From NCBI GenBank assembly GCA_035653295.1, contig DASRCB010000102.1, positions 1 through 34,158 on the forward strand: a DNA stretch of 34,158 bases, given 5' to 3'. A program made the translations under genes and the position numbers. Source of the stretch: DASRCB01 sp035653295. Lineage in GTDB: Bacteria > Acidobacteriota > Terriglobia > Bryobacterales > Bryobacteraceae. Of the stretch, positions 14,779-23,458 are shown in pieces. Every line of letters starts with the position of its first letter. Positions within the stretch are counted from its first letter, which is position 1. A model generated the notes under the pieces. The model saw only the letters and a list, made by a program, of their open reading frames with translations, was not told where the DNA came from and did no database searches.

Positions 14779-16770
14779 TTATTTCGAGAGCGCGATGACG
14801 GTAACGCTGGCCGGCGGGAAGGTGTGGCGCATGCGCGCGCCAGCCGGCTCCGTGGTGAACGCCGGCGCGATTGCATCCGGTTGTTCGGGGCTGTTCTCGT
14901 CGTAGACGCTGGCCGAGTGCAGAGTGCTGATGGAGGCGGCGCCAGCCGGTGCGAAGCCGGCCACCTGGATATCGGCGGCAACGGGTTCTTTGAGGCTGCG
15001 GTTTACGCAGTACAGATAAAGCCGGCTGCCGATGGCGTCCAGCGCCGCGACGACGTCGAGCCAGGGGACATGCTCGATATCAGGAATGCGCCGGTTGCCC
15101 TGGTGCACATCGTACTGCGCCACGTCGGTGCGGGCGTCCACAAGGCGGGCCGGCTCCGTCGGCGAATACATGCGGAAGACGTGGTATGCAGGGACGCCGA
15201 AAACGCGACCCTTTTTCTTCCAGATGCCGCCGAACTCCACCAGACCGGTCATATCGGAGATGGGAACAAGGCCATCCAATCGAAGCAACATATTCAAAAA
15301 GCCGCCGGTGCAGATGGCGCCGCCGAGATTGTCGTACCGGACCAGCTGCCGGTTTTCCGGCGCCCAGAAGAGCCATTCCGTGAAGGCGGTGCTGACGCGA
15401 CCACGGGCCCAGGGATAACTCTCGATCTGCTCGTGCATGGCGTGCAGGCGGGTTTCGAGGCCAATGGGCAGGGCGAACTCGGCTTCGTCCATGAACTCGG
15501 ACGTGGCGTTGGGCCGCAGGATGTTCTCGCTGCCGACGACGAAGTGTGTAGACAGGTAATCGAAAGCGCCCGGCGCGCCGCTGAGTTGCGCCGCGTTCCA
15601 CTTCTCGTACACGTCGGGATCCTGGCCGGTGGCGATCAACCGAGCGCGCGGGTCGACACGGCGCACGGCCTGGCTGAAGACGCGCGTTCGGGACGCGACC
15701 TGGTCGAGGGTCGGATAGCCAACCTGCCAGTTGCCCCACAGCTCATTACCGAGCTCCCAGAGCAGACCGCCGCGGCCGCCGTTCCATTTCCGGTTGACGT
15801 AGCGCACCCATTCGGCCGCTTCGAATGGCGTACCGGTGCCGAGGTTGAGGGCGATCTGCGGCTGCGCTCCGATGCGCCGGCAGAAATCGAGAAACTCGTC
15901 TGTCCCGAACTGGTTGTATTCGGGCATGCCCCAGGCGATATTCAGCATGCTCACGCGCTTGTCCAGCGGCCCGATTCCGTCGCGCCAGTGATACGCGCTG
16001 GTGAAGTTGCCGCCGAACCGGACTATCGGAGTGTGCAGGGCGCGGGCCATGGCGATCATGTCCGGATCCATGCCGTCGACTGCATCCGCCGGGAATAGGG
16101 AGACCTGGTCGATCAGCGCACGTTCGTCATGCGGAAGGGAGACGACGAAATCGACGTGCTCGAGCGGCTTCACCGAGCCCGTGGGCAGTTCAAGCGCGAA
16201 CTCATATTTCTTCCATTCGGTTCCGGTGGAATGGATCGCGGTGTGCGCGAGTACGGCTGCGGGAGAGCGGCGGCGCAGGGATACATCGACTTCCACGGGC
16301 GTGCTCGCCTTGAGCCAGATGGCGCCGTTGTAGCGCAGGATGCGTTGCACCGGGAGGTAGACCTTCTGACGGAGGCCGACTTCAGCGTTGGGCAGACCCA
16401 TGACATACAACGATTGCTGCGAGTTTGCCGCGTCGCCCGAGCGCGGCTCATACCGATTCCCCTGATGCGGGTTCAGCGGCTCCCAGGGGAGCGGCAGGCC
16501 GAGGGCGGAGGCATCGACGAGATCCGGATCGGCGGCGACCATATCGCGAATTGCGCCGGCGCTCCAGAGGTTCTCCTCGAAGCTGGGGTTCTCGAGAACC
16601 TCAGCCCAAAGACCGCCGTAGATGGAGTGGCCGATGGGCTCCAGAAACGTGCCGAAGATGGTCTTCGGCAGCTCGTTCGCGTGCGGGTGCGATGCGTCGA
16701 CCGAGATGACCGCCGGCATTTGAGCCCGGAGGCACGTGGCGATGACGACAGCAAGGAGGAGGCGGATCAC
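14779..16770 (-). CDS. Secreted GH51 alpha-L-arabinofuranosidase
   Basis: Removes terminal alpha-L-arabinofuranosyl groups from plant polysaccharides such as arabinoxylan or arabinan. The 663-residue product has a short signal peptide (MIRLLLAVVIATCLRAQ), a beta-rich N-terminal part with FLEPIGHSIYGGLWAEVLEN (a GH51 hallmark), and a carbohydrate-binding-like insert at about 90-225. The TIM barrel carries LLWELGNELWGNWQVG (acid/base Glu in the GNE motif, about 344) and STAFTEWLFWAP (nucleophile Glu, about 460). The end forms the beta-sandwich typical of GH51. It starts with GTG, with GGAG about 10 nt upstream. The upstream gene ends 24 bp away, so the two are very likely in one operon. The exact substrate cannot be told from sequence. 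Confidence 0.93.
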   Translation of the reverse strand: MIRLLLAVVIATCLRAQMPAVISVDASHPHANELPKTIFGTFLEPIGHSIYGGLWAEVLENPSFEENLWSAGAIRDMVAADPDLVDASALGLPLPWEPLNPHQGNRYEPRSGDAANSQQSLYVMGLPNAEVGLRQKVYLPVQRILRYNGAIWLKASTPVEVDVSLRRRSPAAVLAHTAIHSTGTEWKKYEFALELPTGSVKPLEHVDFVVSLPHDERALIDQVSLFPADAVDGMDPDMIAMARALHTPIVRFGGNFTSAYHWRDGIGPLDKRVSMLNIAWGMPEYNQFGTDEFLDFCRRIGAQPQIALNLGTGTPFEAAEWVRYVNRKWNGGRGGLLWELGNELWGNWQVGYPTLDQVASRTRVFSQAVRRVDPRARLIATGQDPDVYEKWNAAQLSGAPGAFDYLSTHFVVGSENILRPNATSEFMDEAEFALPIGLETRLHAMHEQIESYPWARGRVSTAFTEWLFWAPENRQLVRYDNLGGAICTGGFLNMLLRLDGLVPISDMTGLVEFGGIWKKKGRVFGVPAYHVFRMYSPTEPARLVDARTDVAQYDVHQGNRRIPDIEHVPWLDVVAALDAIGSRLYLYCVNRSLKEPVAADIQVAGFAPAGAASISTLHSASVYDENSPEQPDAIAPAFTTEPAGARMRHTFPPASVTVIALSK

Positions 16771-16794
16771 TCTGCTATTCTCCGCCCGATCGGA

Positions 16795-17973
16795 TCAGGG
16801 CCGTGGCGGCGGGGGATAGAGCTGCGGCTGAGGCGCGGGTTCAGATGCAGTGGGCTGCTCGGCCGGAGGCTGCGCACCGGGCTGAGCCTGCGGTTGCGCC
16901 GGCGGAGGTGGCGGATACAAACCTTGTGGCGGTGTCGCCGGAGGCGCGGGCTCGGCCGCTTTCGGCTCGGGATAGTTCAGATTCGCGGTTGCGTTGCGCA
17001 GCTGGTTCACCCGCGCTCGCAAAGCCCGCCCGTAGCAGGCGCACTCCTCCGGGCTCGCGCCCGCGGTGGTCAGGGCCTGCCGAAACTGCTCGTCGCTGAT
17101 TTCACCAAGGTACTTCAGAATCCACGCAACATCGCTGACGCGAACATCGTTCTTCTGAAGACCGCTGTGCTGGCCGACATAGCCGAAGTGCACCAGACCA
17201 TTGCTGACGCCGGTCACGAAAGAGGGCGTTTGGGCGGTGAAGCCTTTGCAGTCCCATTTGTCGCGGGTCGCGACTTTGCCCCAGCGGCCCATCGACGCGC
17301 CCCAGTCGCTGACGAAGTAGAGGAAGCGATGCGGATTCTCGTTGGTCTCGAAGACGGCGAGATTGGTATCGCGGCTGGCGTCCCGCGCATCCTTGTCGTC
17401 CCAGTTGGAGACGAACATCATGAGCACACGCAGGCCATTCAGCTCGCGCGTGCCAACGAACGGATTCTTGTCCCATTCCCAGCTGCGGTTTTTGAGAAAC
17501 TTCGGCCAGTCGGAGCGCAGCTGAAAACGCGCATCGGCGAAGTTGCCGGCGCGGTCGACACGTTTGGCCGCGCGCTTCAGGCCGTGAACTCCGAGAATCT
17601 GCCCGCGCGGGACGAAATACTCGTCCTCGGTGACATACCCGCAGGCCCAGGCAACGCGGGAGCAGAAGACCTCCGGCCGCGCCTCGTCTCCCCACTTCAC
17701 ATTCCAGCTGCGGCCTCGCGCGTCTTTCACGTTGACCTTGGGGTTGGAGGCGGTGGTGTCTTCATCCACGAACTGGAACGGCGCGGTGGGAGCGCCGTCA
17801 GCTCCACCGGAGCCGTACAGCAGATTGAGGCTGGACACATCGCCCGGATCCTGCCAGATTACATCCAGCGGAATCTGTACAATTTTCACGGTCGCCGAAT
17901 CGTCCGGCCGCGCGAAAAGGGCCGGAAGTGCTGCCAATGTAACGGTAAGGAGCGCCGCTGTGGGCAGCAGCAT
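16795..17973 (-). CDS. Exported protein of unknown function with faint kinase-like motifs and Pro-rich tail
   Basis: I do not recognise a named family. I chose the ATG at 17973, which opens a signal peptide (MLLPTAALLTVTLAALPALFA) and gives 392 residues. A TTG at 18165 would prepend 64 basic residues without an export signal. The central domain (about 30-315) has an ordered series of motifs: VKWGDEARPEVFCSRVAWA, FVSNWDDKDARDASRDTN and FVSDWGASMG. Their order and spacing recall the Lys/Glu pair, catalytic loop and metal-binding D-x-G of HipA/PI-kinase-like folds. That reading is inference. The last 65 residues are a Pro/Ala/Gln tail ending in two LYPPPP units. It is the first gene of the likely minus-strand unit with the GH51 enzyme (24-bp gap). 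Confidence 0.7.
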   Translation of the reverse strand: MLLPTAALLTVTLAALPALFARPDDSATVKIVQIPLDVIWQDPGDVSSLNLLYGSGGADGAPTAPFQFVDEDTTASNPKVNVKDARGRSWNVKWGDEARPEVFCSRVAWACGYVTEDEYFVPRGQILGVHGLKRAAKRVDRAGNFADARFQLRSDWPKFLKNRSWEWDKNPFVGTRELNGLRVLMMFVSNWDDKDARDASRDTNLAVFETNENPHRFLYFVSDWGASMGRWGKVATRDKWDCKGFTAQTPSFVTGVSNGLVHFGYVGQHSGLQKNDVRVSDVAWILKYLGEISDEQFRQALTTAGASPEECACYGRALRARVNQLRNATANLNYPEPKAAEPAPPATPPQGLYPPPPPAQPQAQPGAQPPAEQPTASEPAPQPQLYPPPPRP

Positions 17974-18313
17974 TCGAGCGCGTGTCGGCACCAGCGGAGG
18001 AACAAGCAATTCAAACGCCAAAGATCTCGATCCCACGCTGAACCCAAAGTTCCAGCGCCGGAGGACTGGCCGAGGCCGATGTGCTGGCGGCCCTGCGCCG
18101 GACCCGAATTCTGCGCGTTGAGCCCGCGGCGCAGTACGGAGACGAGCGGGCGCGCTTGAACTCAATGCGGCGAGTCGGCGACTACACGGCCGGCCGCGAG
18201 AGATGGCCAGGATCTCAGTAAAAGCGCGTTACGCGGCCGTTCGCTGGATCCTTGTCGACGGAGCTAAAATCAGCGTGGAGCCTGACAATCTCTAATCAGC
18301 CAGGAGTGCGCCC
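17974..18313 (+). other. Intergenic region between divergent genes (340 bp)
   Basis: No gene is supported here. It should hold promoters for both neighbours. On the plus strand there is a TAAAAT (18265-18270) that could be a -10 box, without a convincing -35, and a good SD AGGAG (18302-18306) before the ATG at 18314. The minus-strand frame stays open to 18165 but looks like basic, GC-driven noise. Confidence 0.5.
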
Positions 18314-19895
18314 ATGCGCAAAGCAGGATCGCGGATCGCTGTCACCCTGACCCTGGTCGCGATGGCCAGGAGCGTATCAAGCGCGCAAAACAGGCGATCT
18401 ATTGGGAGCGGCGCACCTCGGATCCAGCGTGCAGCACCAGCCGATGCAACGACCCTTGCGACGCGACAGCGTTTGTTAGAGATGTTTGCTCGGGCATACT
18501 TCCCGGGACGAACCGGCCAACTTCTGATCGTGCCGCGCGAAGGCGACTTCATCACGCGGCCTGACGTGGCGTACATGCACGGTTCGCCATGGAACTATGA
18601 CGTGGCGATTCCGCTGATGTTCGTGGGCCCCGCGGTAAGAGCGGGAACATACTCGACTCCGGCCGCGCAGCAAGACGTTGCGCCAACCCTTGCGGCTGCG
18701 CTTGGCGTGCGGATGCCTCCTACGACGACAGGCCGTGTATTGCCGGTTTTACGCACCGGTTTGGCTCGACCACGAGTGGTCATGCTGCTTGTCCTGGATG
18801 GCATGCGCCGGGATTACTTCGATCGCTACGCCGCTTCCATCCCAACGCTCACCGCCCTCCGTCGGCGTAGTGCCTGGTTCACTCAGGCACGGGTTAACTA
18901 CCTTCCGACCAACACAGCCGTTGGGCACTCGACGATCTCGACCGGCGCCGCCACGCGTGCACGGAATCACGGGAGTCAGCGTGTACGAGCGCCTGCAGCG
19001 CCGTCGCCACGACTCTTTCGCCGGAGAAACGCCGCAAGACCTCATGGCATTGACGCTGGCCGACGCCTGGCAACTGGAGACGGCTGCTCGCGCGATTATA
19101 TTGGCGCAGGGCAGCATCGACCGAGCGGCGACACCGCTCGCAGGGCACGGAGCGTGTCAGTTGAATGGAGCGCCCGTCGTTCTCGCAAGCTACGAGCAGG
19201 ACACGGGCAACTGGACCACTAACCCCAACTGTTTCCGTCTGCCTGCATATCTGAAGGATCGGAATGCGAAAAGCCTGTGGCCAGCAAGCGGGGAATGGAT
19301 GGGTCACAAAATCGACCCGACTCAGGCGGTGCGATATTCGGCTCTGTTTCCAGCGTTCGAAGCCGATGCGATGACCGCGATGATGGAGCGAGAGCCGCTG
19401 GGCGAAGACAACGTTCCAGATCTCATTCTGCTGAACTACAAAGGCGCGGATTTCGTGGGCCACAAGTACGGTCCGGCTTCGGCCGAGCTCCGCGTCACGC
19501 TCGGCGAGATGGATCGTCAGTTGAAGCGGATACTGAGTGTGTTAGAAGCAAAGGTTGGTAATGACTATCTCCTTGCGGTGACCGCGGACCATGGCATGCC
19601 ATCGGAACCATCGTCGCCGGATCGCCGGCACCTGGCGCCATCCATCGTCGACCTGTTGCACAGCAGGTTTGATCCACAAGCGAAGCAGCTCATTACCTCC
19701 TTCGAACCGGAAAATGCCCAGATCTTCGTCGACGAGGACCGGCTCTCGTATCTTGGTCTGACGTTGCGTGACCTGGCTCATTTCCTCGAATCACAGCCGT
19801 TCCTTTTTGCGGTGTTCACAAACGACGACGTGCGCCGAGTCGCTGACGCAATGACGCCTGCGCTGCCGACCCGCAGTCACTCGGAGTACAAATAG
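18314..19895 (+). pseudogene. Alkaline-phosphatase-superfamily protein with circularly permuted segment order, broken by a frameshift near 18950
   Basis: SD AGGAG (18302-18306) precedes the ATG and a signal peptide (about 1-24). Residues about 55-155 (FARAYFPGRTGQLLIVP, YMHGSPWNYDVAIPLMFVGP, QQDVAPTLAAALGV, GRVLPVL) look like the C-terminal part of PafA/NPP-type enzymes, including the last metal His in HGSP. Only then comes what is normally the N-terminus: RVVMLLVLDGMRRDYFD (metal Asp) and YLPTNTAVGHSTISTG (nucleophile Thr). At 18949-18957 the frame shifts. The next frame continues RVHGITGVSVYERL, then ILLNYKGADFVGHKYGP and VTADHGMP (metal ligands), and ends after FAVFTNDDVRRVADAM. In ordinary enzymes that block precedes the RAYFPGR segment. 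Every core motif is thus present once, in rotated order. Without a sequencing error the product is truncated. Confidence 0.75.
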
Positions 19896-20291
19896 AGCCG
19901 GCCTCAGCTCGGCACGAGCCCTGGCGCTTGGACTCGAACGGCCGGGGAAAACAACGGGCTTGCCTGGCGCATAGTGTCCCCGGAACCGGCTGATTCAGTC
20001 GATGGAACGCATGGCCGAGATGCTGCTCAAGCTGAACGATCGCTCTCGCAGGTCGCTGGAGCGGCTCACGCAGTCCATTGAGAAGCAGGCCGCCGCCTGT
20101 GGCAAAGCCGGGGTGGACCGGCTAATCGCGGGAGCGCGACCGGCTGATCCGCAAGCCACCCGACGAGCAGGGGATGGTTGATCGCGTCACCAAGGCGTAC
20201 AACCAGATGATCGCGGTTGAGCAGAAGAAGGGCGAGCGCGGCGGGGCTTCGAGGAAATCGGCGTGTACGACGCGTGCCTGAGGCGCGTCCA
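19896..20291 (+). other. 396-bp region with probable decayed coding remnants
   Basis: No intact gene is supported. From 20002 a short ORF reads MERMAEMLLKLNDRSRRSLE and stops at 20181. From about 20139 a second frame reads DRLIRKPPDEQGMVDRVTKA and stops at 20281. The two would join into one charged helical protein if shifted, and the sequence GACCGGCT[AG]ATC occurs twice near the junction (20116 and 20139). This looks like a small gene broken by a frameshift or short duplication. I cannot name it. Confidence 0.3.
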
Positions 20292-21218
20292 ATGGATATG
20301 GGCATTACCAGGATCACAACCGCTGCCGCGCTCGTCTTTGCTGCTGGAATGGCTCGGGCTCAGATGGAGACCCAGGCCGGGCCTCAGGTACACGTGGTGG
20401 TGACAGTGGAAGGAAAGCATGACGGCGCTCCCGCAAACCTCACGACACAGGATGTCATGGTCCGGCAGGATGATCACCGGCTCCGCGTGAACGACTGGGA
20501 AGCGCTGCGCGGCGACCGCGGCGGGCTGCAGCTTTGGATCCTCATCGACGATTCGGCGGACTCGGGCATCGCGACGCAGTTCGGCGACCTGCGCAAATTC
20601 ATCGAGAGCCAACCCGCGGAAGCGCAGATCGGTATCGGCTATCTGCGTAACGGGACCGTGGAAACGGCGCAGGCTCCCACGGCCGATCATGCGCGGGCAG
20701 CGAAGGCGATTCGCATACCGATGGGCATTGCGGGCGGTGACGCGAGCCCGTACATGTCGCTCTCGGACCTGATCAAGCACTGGCAGCCATCCACGATGCG
20801 GCGCGAAGTGCTCATGATCACAAGCGGCATCGACCTGTACTATGGCGCGGGGCCGCAGAATCCGTATCTGCAGCGCGCCATCGATGATGCGCAGAAGGCC
20901 GGGGTGATTGTGCATTCGATTTACTGGTCCGGGATCGGGCATTTCTCCCACGATCGATGGCAGATCGAATGGGGGCAGAACGATCTGGCGCAGCTAAGCG
21001 ACGCGACCGGTGGCGAGGCGTACTGGCAGGGGTTCATCAATCCCGTATCGTTCGCGCCATATCTCGACGATCTGGCGCGGCGGCTCAACAATCAATATGG
21101 GCTGACGTTCTTCGCGATCCCGGACAAAAAGGCCGACTTTCAACGGATCCATATCAGCACAGAGGTCCCGAACGTAACGCTGGCAGCGCAGCGGCGCGTG
21201 TGGGTGGCGGCTCCATAG
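20292..21218 (+). CDS. Exported VWA protein (acidobacterial VWFA-related type)
   Basis: 308 residues. The ATG at 20292 opens a signal peptide (ITRITTAAALVFAAGMARAQ); the longer frame upstream adds Arg-rich noise. After VHVVVTVEGKHDGAPANLTT, the QDVMVRQDDHRLRVNDWE block matches the usual 'x-x-F-x-V-x-E-D-G' lead-in of this group. The VWA core has LWILIDDSADSGIATQFGDL, with a D-D-S-x-D-S variant of the MIDAS metal site (consensus D-x-S-x-S). Later come VLMITSGIDLYYG and a C-terminal LNNQYGLTFFAIPDKKADFQ. These proteins are abundant in Acidobacteriota and probably mediate protein-protein binding outside the cytoplasm; partners are unknown. The next gene starts 37 bp downstream. Confidence 0.85.
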   Translation: MDMGITRITTAAALVFAAGMARAQMETQAGPQVHVVVTVEGKHDGAPANLTTQDVMVRQDDHRLRVNDWEALRGDRGGLQLWILIDDSADSGIATQFGDLRKFIESQPAEAQIGIGYLRNGTVETAQAPTADHARAAKAIRIPMGIAGGDASPYMSLSDLIKHWQPSTMRREVLMITSGIDLYYGAGPQNPYLQRAIDDAQKAGVIVHSIYWSGIGHFSHDRWQIEWGQNDLAQLSDATGGEAYWQGFINPVSFAPYLDDLARRLNNQYGLTFFAIPDKKADFQRIHISTEVPNVTLAAQRRVWVAAP

Positions 21219-21255
21219 CAGGTTGGCGCGAGCGCGGTGGCACACTGGACTATTC

Positions 21256-23124
21256 ATGGCCACCGAAAATGATGACCACTCGCTGGGAATGGACCAGCCC
21301 ATCTCACGGCGCGATTACCTGAATTCGACATTGCTGGCGACAGGCAGTGCACTGCTCGCGGGAGTGTGCCCGCTGGACCTGCTGGCCGCAAACCCGGAGG
21401 CCTGGACCGGTTACGGCGGGGTCGGCGATTACGCGAGTTCCAACGGAAACACCTGGGACGTAATGACGGATGGCCATAAGATTCGCGACCGCGCGTTCGA
21501 GCCGCTGCCGTCCGACATCACCGATACGGGCGAGCAGTTCGATTGCGTAGTCGTTGGCGGGGGCATCAGCGGGCTGGCGGCAGCGCTGTTCTTCAAGCGG
21601 CAGACAGGCGGCAAGCGGCGCTGCCTGGTGCTGGAGAACCATGCGATTTTCGGCGGCGAAGCGCGGCGGAACGAGTTCGTTGTCGATGGACAGCGGCTGA
21701 TCGCGCATCAGGGCTCGGCCATGTTCTTCCCGCCGCTGACCGGGACGTTTCTGGCGGAATTCTACGATTCCATCGGCATAAACAACTGGCAGTTTCCTTA
21801 TCAGACCTGGGGTGGAGCGAGCAAGCCGCTGCTGCCGGCCCGCACGCCGTATTTCGAGGGGGGGCCGGAGTCGGCGTTCTTCTTCGGCCCGAAGTTCGGG
21901 CAGCCGCAGGGAAAGTGGGTGGTCGATCCGTGGGGGACGCGCCTTGCCGCCGCGCCGATTCCGGCGGAGGCGAAACGCGAACTGCTGGGCATGCAGAGCG
22001 CGAAGCCCGAGCCGAAACCGAAGGAGCACGGGGACGCGATCTCGCGGCGGCTGGACAGCATGACTCTGGAGCAGCACCTGATGGAGCAGTACGGGCTCAG
22101 CCGCGACACGGTGCGGACGTATTTATCGCCGGTGGCCGGCGGAGGGTCGGGGCTGGGCGCGGACGCGCTGTCGGCCTATGCCGATTACGCGGCCGACGTG
22201 CTGCTGCCGTGGGATTACGGGAAAGGCGCGCAGATGTTCCCGGGCGGCAATGCGGGCGTGGCGCGGCACATTGTCAAGGCAGTGATTCCCGATGCGTTTG
22301 CCGGCGCGGCAACGATGGCCGACATTTGCCGGAGCTCAGTGAATTTCGCCGCGCTGGATCGCGCCGGCCAGGATACCCGAGTGCGGCTGCGCTGCACCAC
22401 GGTCGCGGTGCAGCCGGAACGCGAGGGGCGCGTGCGCGTGGTTTACCTGCGCGGAGGCCGGCTGTTCAGTGTACGCGCACAAGGCGTCGTCATGGCCGGC
22501 GGGAGCTGGACGGCGAAGCACATCGTGCGGAATTTGCCGGCGCCGCAGCGCGACGCCTACGCGCAGTTCTATCGCGCGCCGTGCCTGATGGCCAATGTCG
22601 CGGTGCGCAACTGGCGCTTCCTGTACAAAATGGGCATCACTGGCTGCCAGTGGTTCGAAGGGATCGGCAACTACACCGCGGTGCGCAGGACGGCGACCCT
22701 GGGAGGCGAAGTGGCTCCGGAGATTTCGCCGGATTCACCGGTCGTGCTCACGCTGAAGATCCTGTTCAGTTACCCCGGGCAGCCGATCGGGCAGCAGGTA
22801 TCGCAGGGGCGCGCGGAGTTGTTCGCGACTCCGTTCAGTGGTTATGAACGCCGCATCCGGGAACAGTTCGCGATGATGTTCGGGAGCGCGGGGTTCGACG
22901 TGCGGCGCGATATCGCAGGCATCATTCTGAACCGCTGGGGTCACGCTTATCTGGCGCCGCAGCCGGGGTTCTTTTTCGGGAAAGACGGGCAGCCGGGTCC
23001 GGGCGACGTGCTGCGGAACAATCCCTTTGGCCGGATCGCGTTCGCAAACTCAGATGTAGCGGGGATTATGGATCACCGGACGTCGATTCTGGAAGCGAAA
23101 CGGGCGGTGGGGCAGATTGTCTGA
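21256..23124 (+). CDS. Tat-exported FAD-dependent oxidoreductase
   Basis: 622 residues from the ATG at 21256. An upstream in-frame start at 21223 would put 11 extra residues before it. A twin-arginine signal SRRDYLNSTLLATGSALLAG lies at about 17-36, so the protein is folded with its cofactor before export. CVVVGGGISGLAAALFFKRQ (about 97-116) is the dinucleotide-binding GxGxxG, followed by LENHAIFGGEARRNEF, the usual FAD-contact block. Another conserved stretch is GVVMAGGSWTAKHIVRNLP (about 418-436). The overall pattern resembles NAD(P)/FAD oxidoreductases related to amine oxidase or spermidine-dehydrogenase-like enzymes. The substrate is not deducible. Located 37 bp after the VWA gene, so possibly co-transcribed. 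Confidence 0.85.
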   Translation: MATENDDHSLGMDQPISRRDYLNSTLLATGSALLAGVCPLDLLAANPEAWTGYGGVGDYASSNGNTWDVMTDGHKIRDRAFEPLPSDITDTGEQFDCVVVGGGISGLAAALFFKRQTGGKRRCLVLENHAIFGGEARRNEFVVDGQRLIAHQGSAMFFPPLTGTFLAEFYDSIGINNWQFPYQTWGGASKPLLPARTPYFEGGPESAFFFGPKFGQPQGKWVVDPWGTRLAAAPIPAEAKRELLGMQSAKPEPKPKEHGDAISRRLDSMTLEQHLMEQYGLSRDTVRTYLSPVAGGGSGLGADALSAYADYAADVLLPWDYGKGAQMFPGGNAGVARHIVKAVIPDAFAGAATMADICRSSVNFAALDRAGQDTRVRLRCTTVAVQPEREGRVRVVYLRGGRLFSVRAQGVVMAGGSWTAKHIVRNLPAPQRDAYAQFYRAPCLMANVAVRNWRFLYKMGITGCQWFEGIGNYTAVRRTATLGGEVAPEISPDSPVVLTLKILFSYPGQPIGQQVSQGRAELFATPFSGYERRIREQFAMMFGSAGFDVRRDIAGIILNRWGHAYLAPQPGFFFGKDGQPGPGDVLRNNPFGRIAFANSDVAGIMDHRTSILEAKRAVGQIV

Positions 23125-23153
23125 GCGGCGGGCGGATTAGAGGGAAAAACAGA

Positions 23154-23194
23154 GACGCCTCCCGAGCCCGGCGTGGCCGCGCCCGTGAGGCGTC
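23154..23194. terminator. Bidirectional hairpin between convergent genes
   Basis: A perfect 8-bp stem, GACGCCTC (23154-23161) with GAGGCGTC (23187-23194), encloses a GC-rich 25-nt interior. It lies 30 bp after the oxidoreductase stop and 73 bp after the end of the convergent pilin gene. There is no long T-run in either direction, but the position suits a shared terminator. Confidence 0.55.
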
Positions 23195-23266
23195 GAGAAA
23201 TGTAGAAATGCGAACGGTCGGGCCCGGAGGACCTCGCCGTCGCTCATGGGCGGCGCCCGGTAGGGA

Positions 23267-23458
23267 TCAACCGCCGGCAGCTTTGAGCGTGCTGCCGATC
23301 TTGCTGAAGATCGAGCTGATGCTGTTGGAAACGCCAGGCATAATCGCACCGGCGGCGACGGCCACAAAACCAGCCATCAAGGCGTACTCGATCAGGTCCT
23401 GACCGCGCGTATCCTTCCAAACCCTCAGCTTCAGAGCCAGATTCATCAAACGCTTCAT
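23267..23458 (-). CDS. flp: Flp/Fap-type pilin
   Basis: 63-residue prepilin of a Tad/Flp (type IVb) pilus. A short basic leader ends ...WKDTRG, followed by QDLIEYALMAGFVAVAAGAI. This is the Flp signature: cleavage after Gly, then a conserved Glu-Tyr (EY) at mature positions 5-6 within the hydrophobic assembly helix. A small polar C-terminus (SNSISSIFSKIGSTLKAAGG) completes a typical size. A very good SD, GGAGAGGAG, lies just upstream of the ATG. The pilin stands alone: no tad/cpa assembly genes are in the window, so it must rely on machinery encoded elsewhere. Upstream on the same strand is a leader region of up to about 200 nt shared with the divergent polA promoter. Confidence 0.93.
   Translation of the reverse strand: MKRLMNLALKLRVWKDTRGQDLIEYALMAGFVAVAAGAIMPGVSNSISSIFSKIGSTLKAAGG

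Noticed and set aside
14731..18159. Long plus-strand open frames (455 and 676 codons) opposite the GH51 and kinase-like-motif genes
   Set aside because: They are antisense to a convincing GH51 enzyme and a signal-peptide protein, and show no domain, SD or normal composition.
19925..19965. Sequence resembling the T-arm of a tRNA on the minus strand (GTTCGAGTCC)
   Set aside because: The flanking bases cannot form the 5-bp T-stem, and no anticodon or acceptor arm could be found, so an intact tRNA is excluded. A tRNA fragment from an old integration is possible but unsupported.
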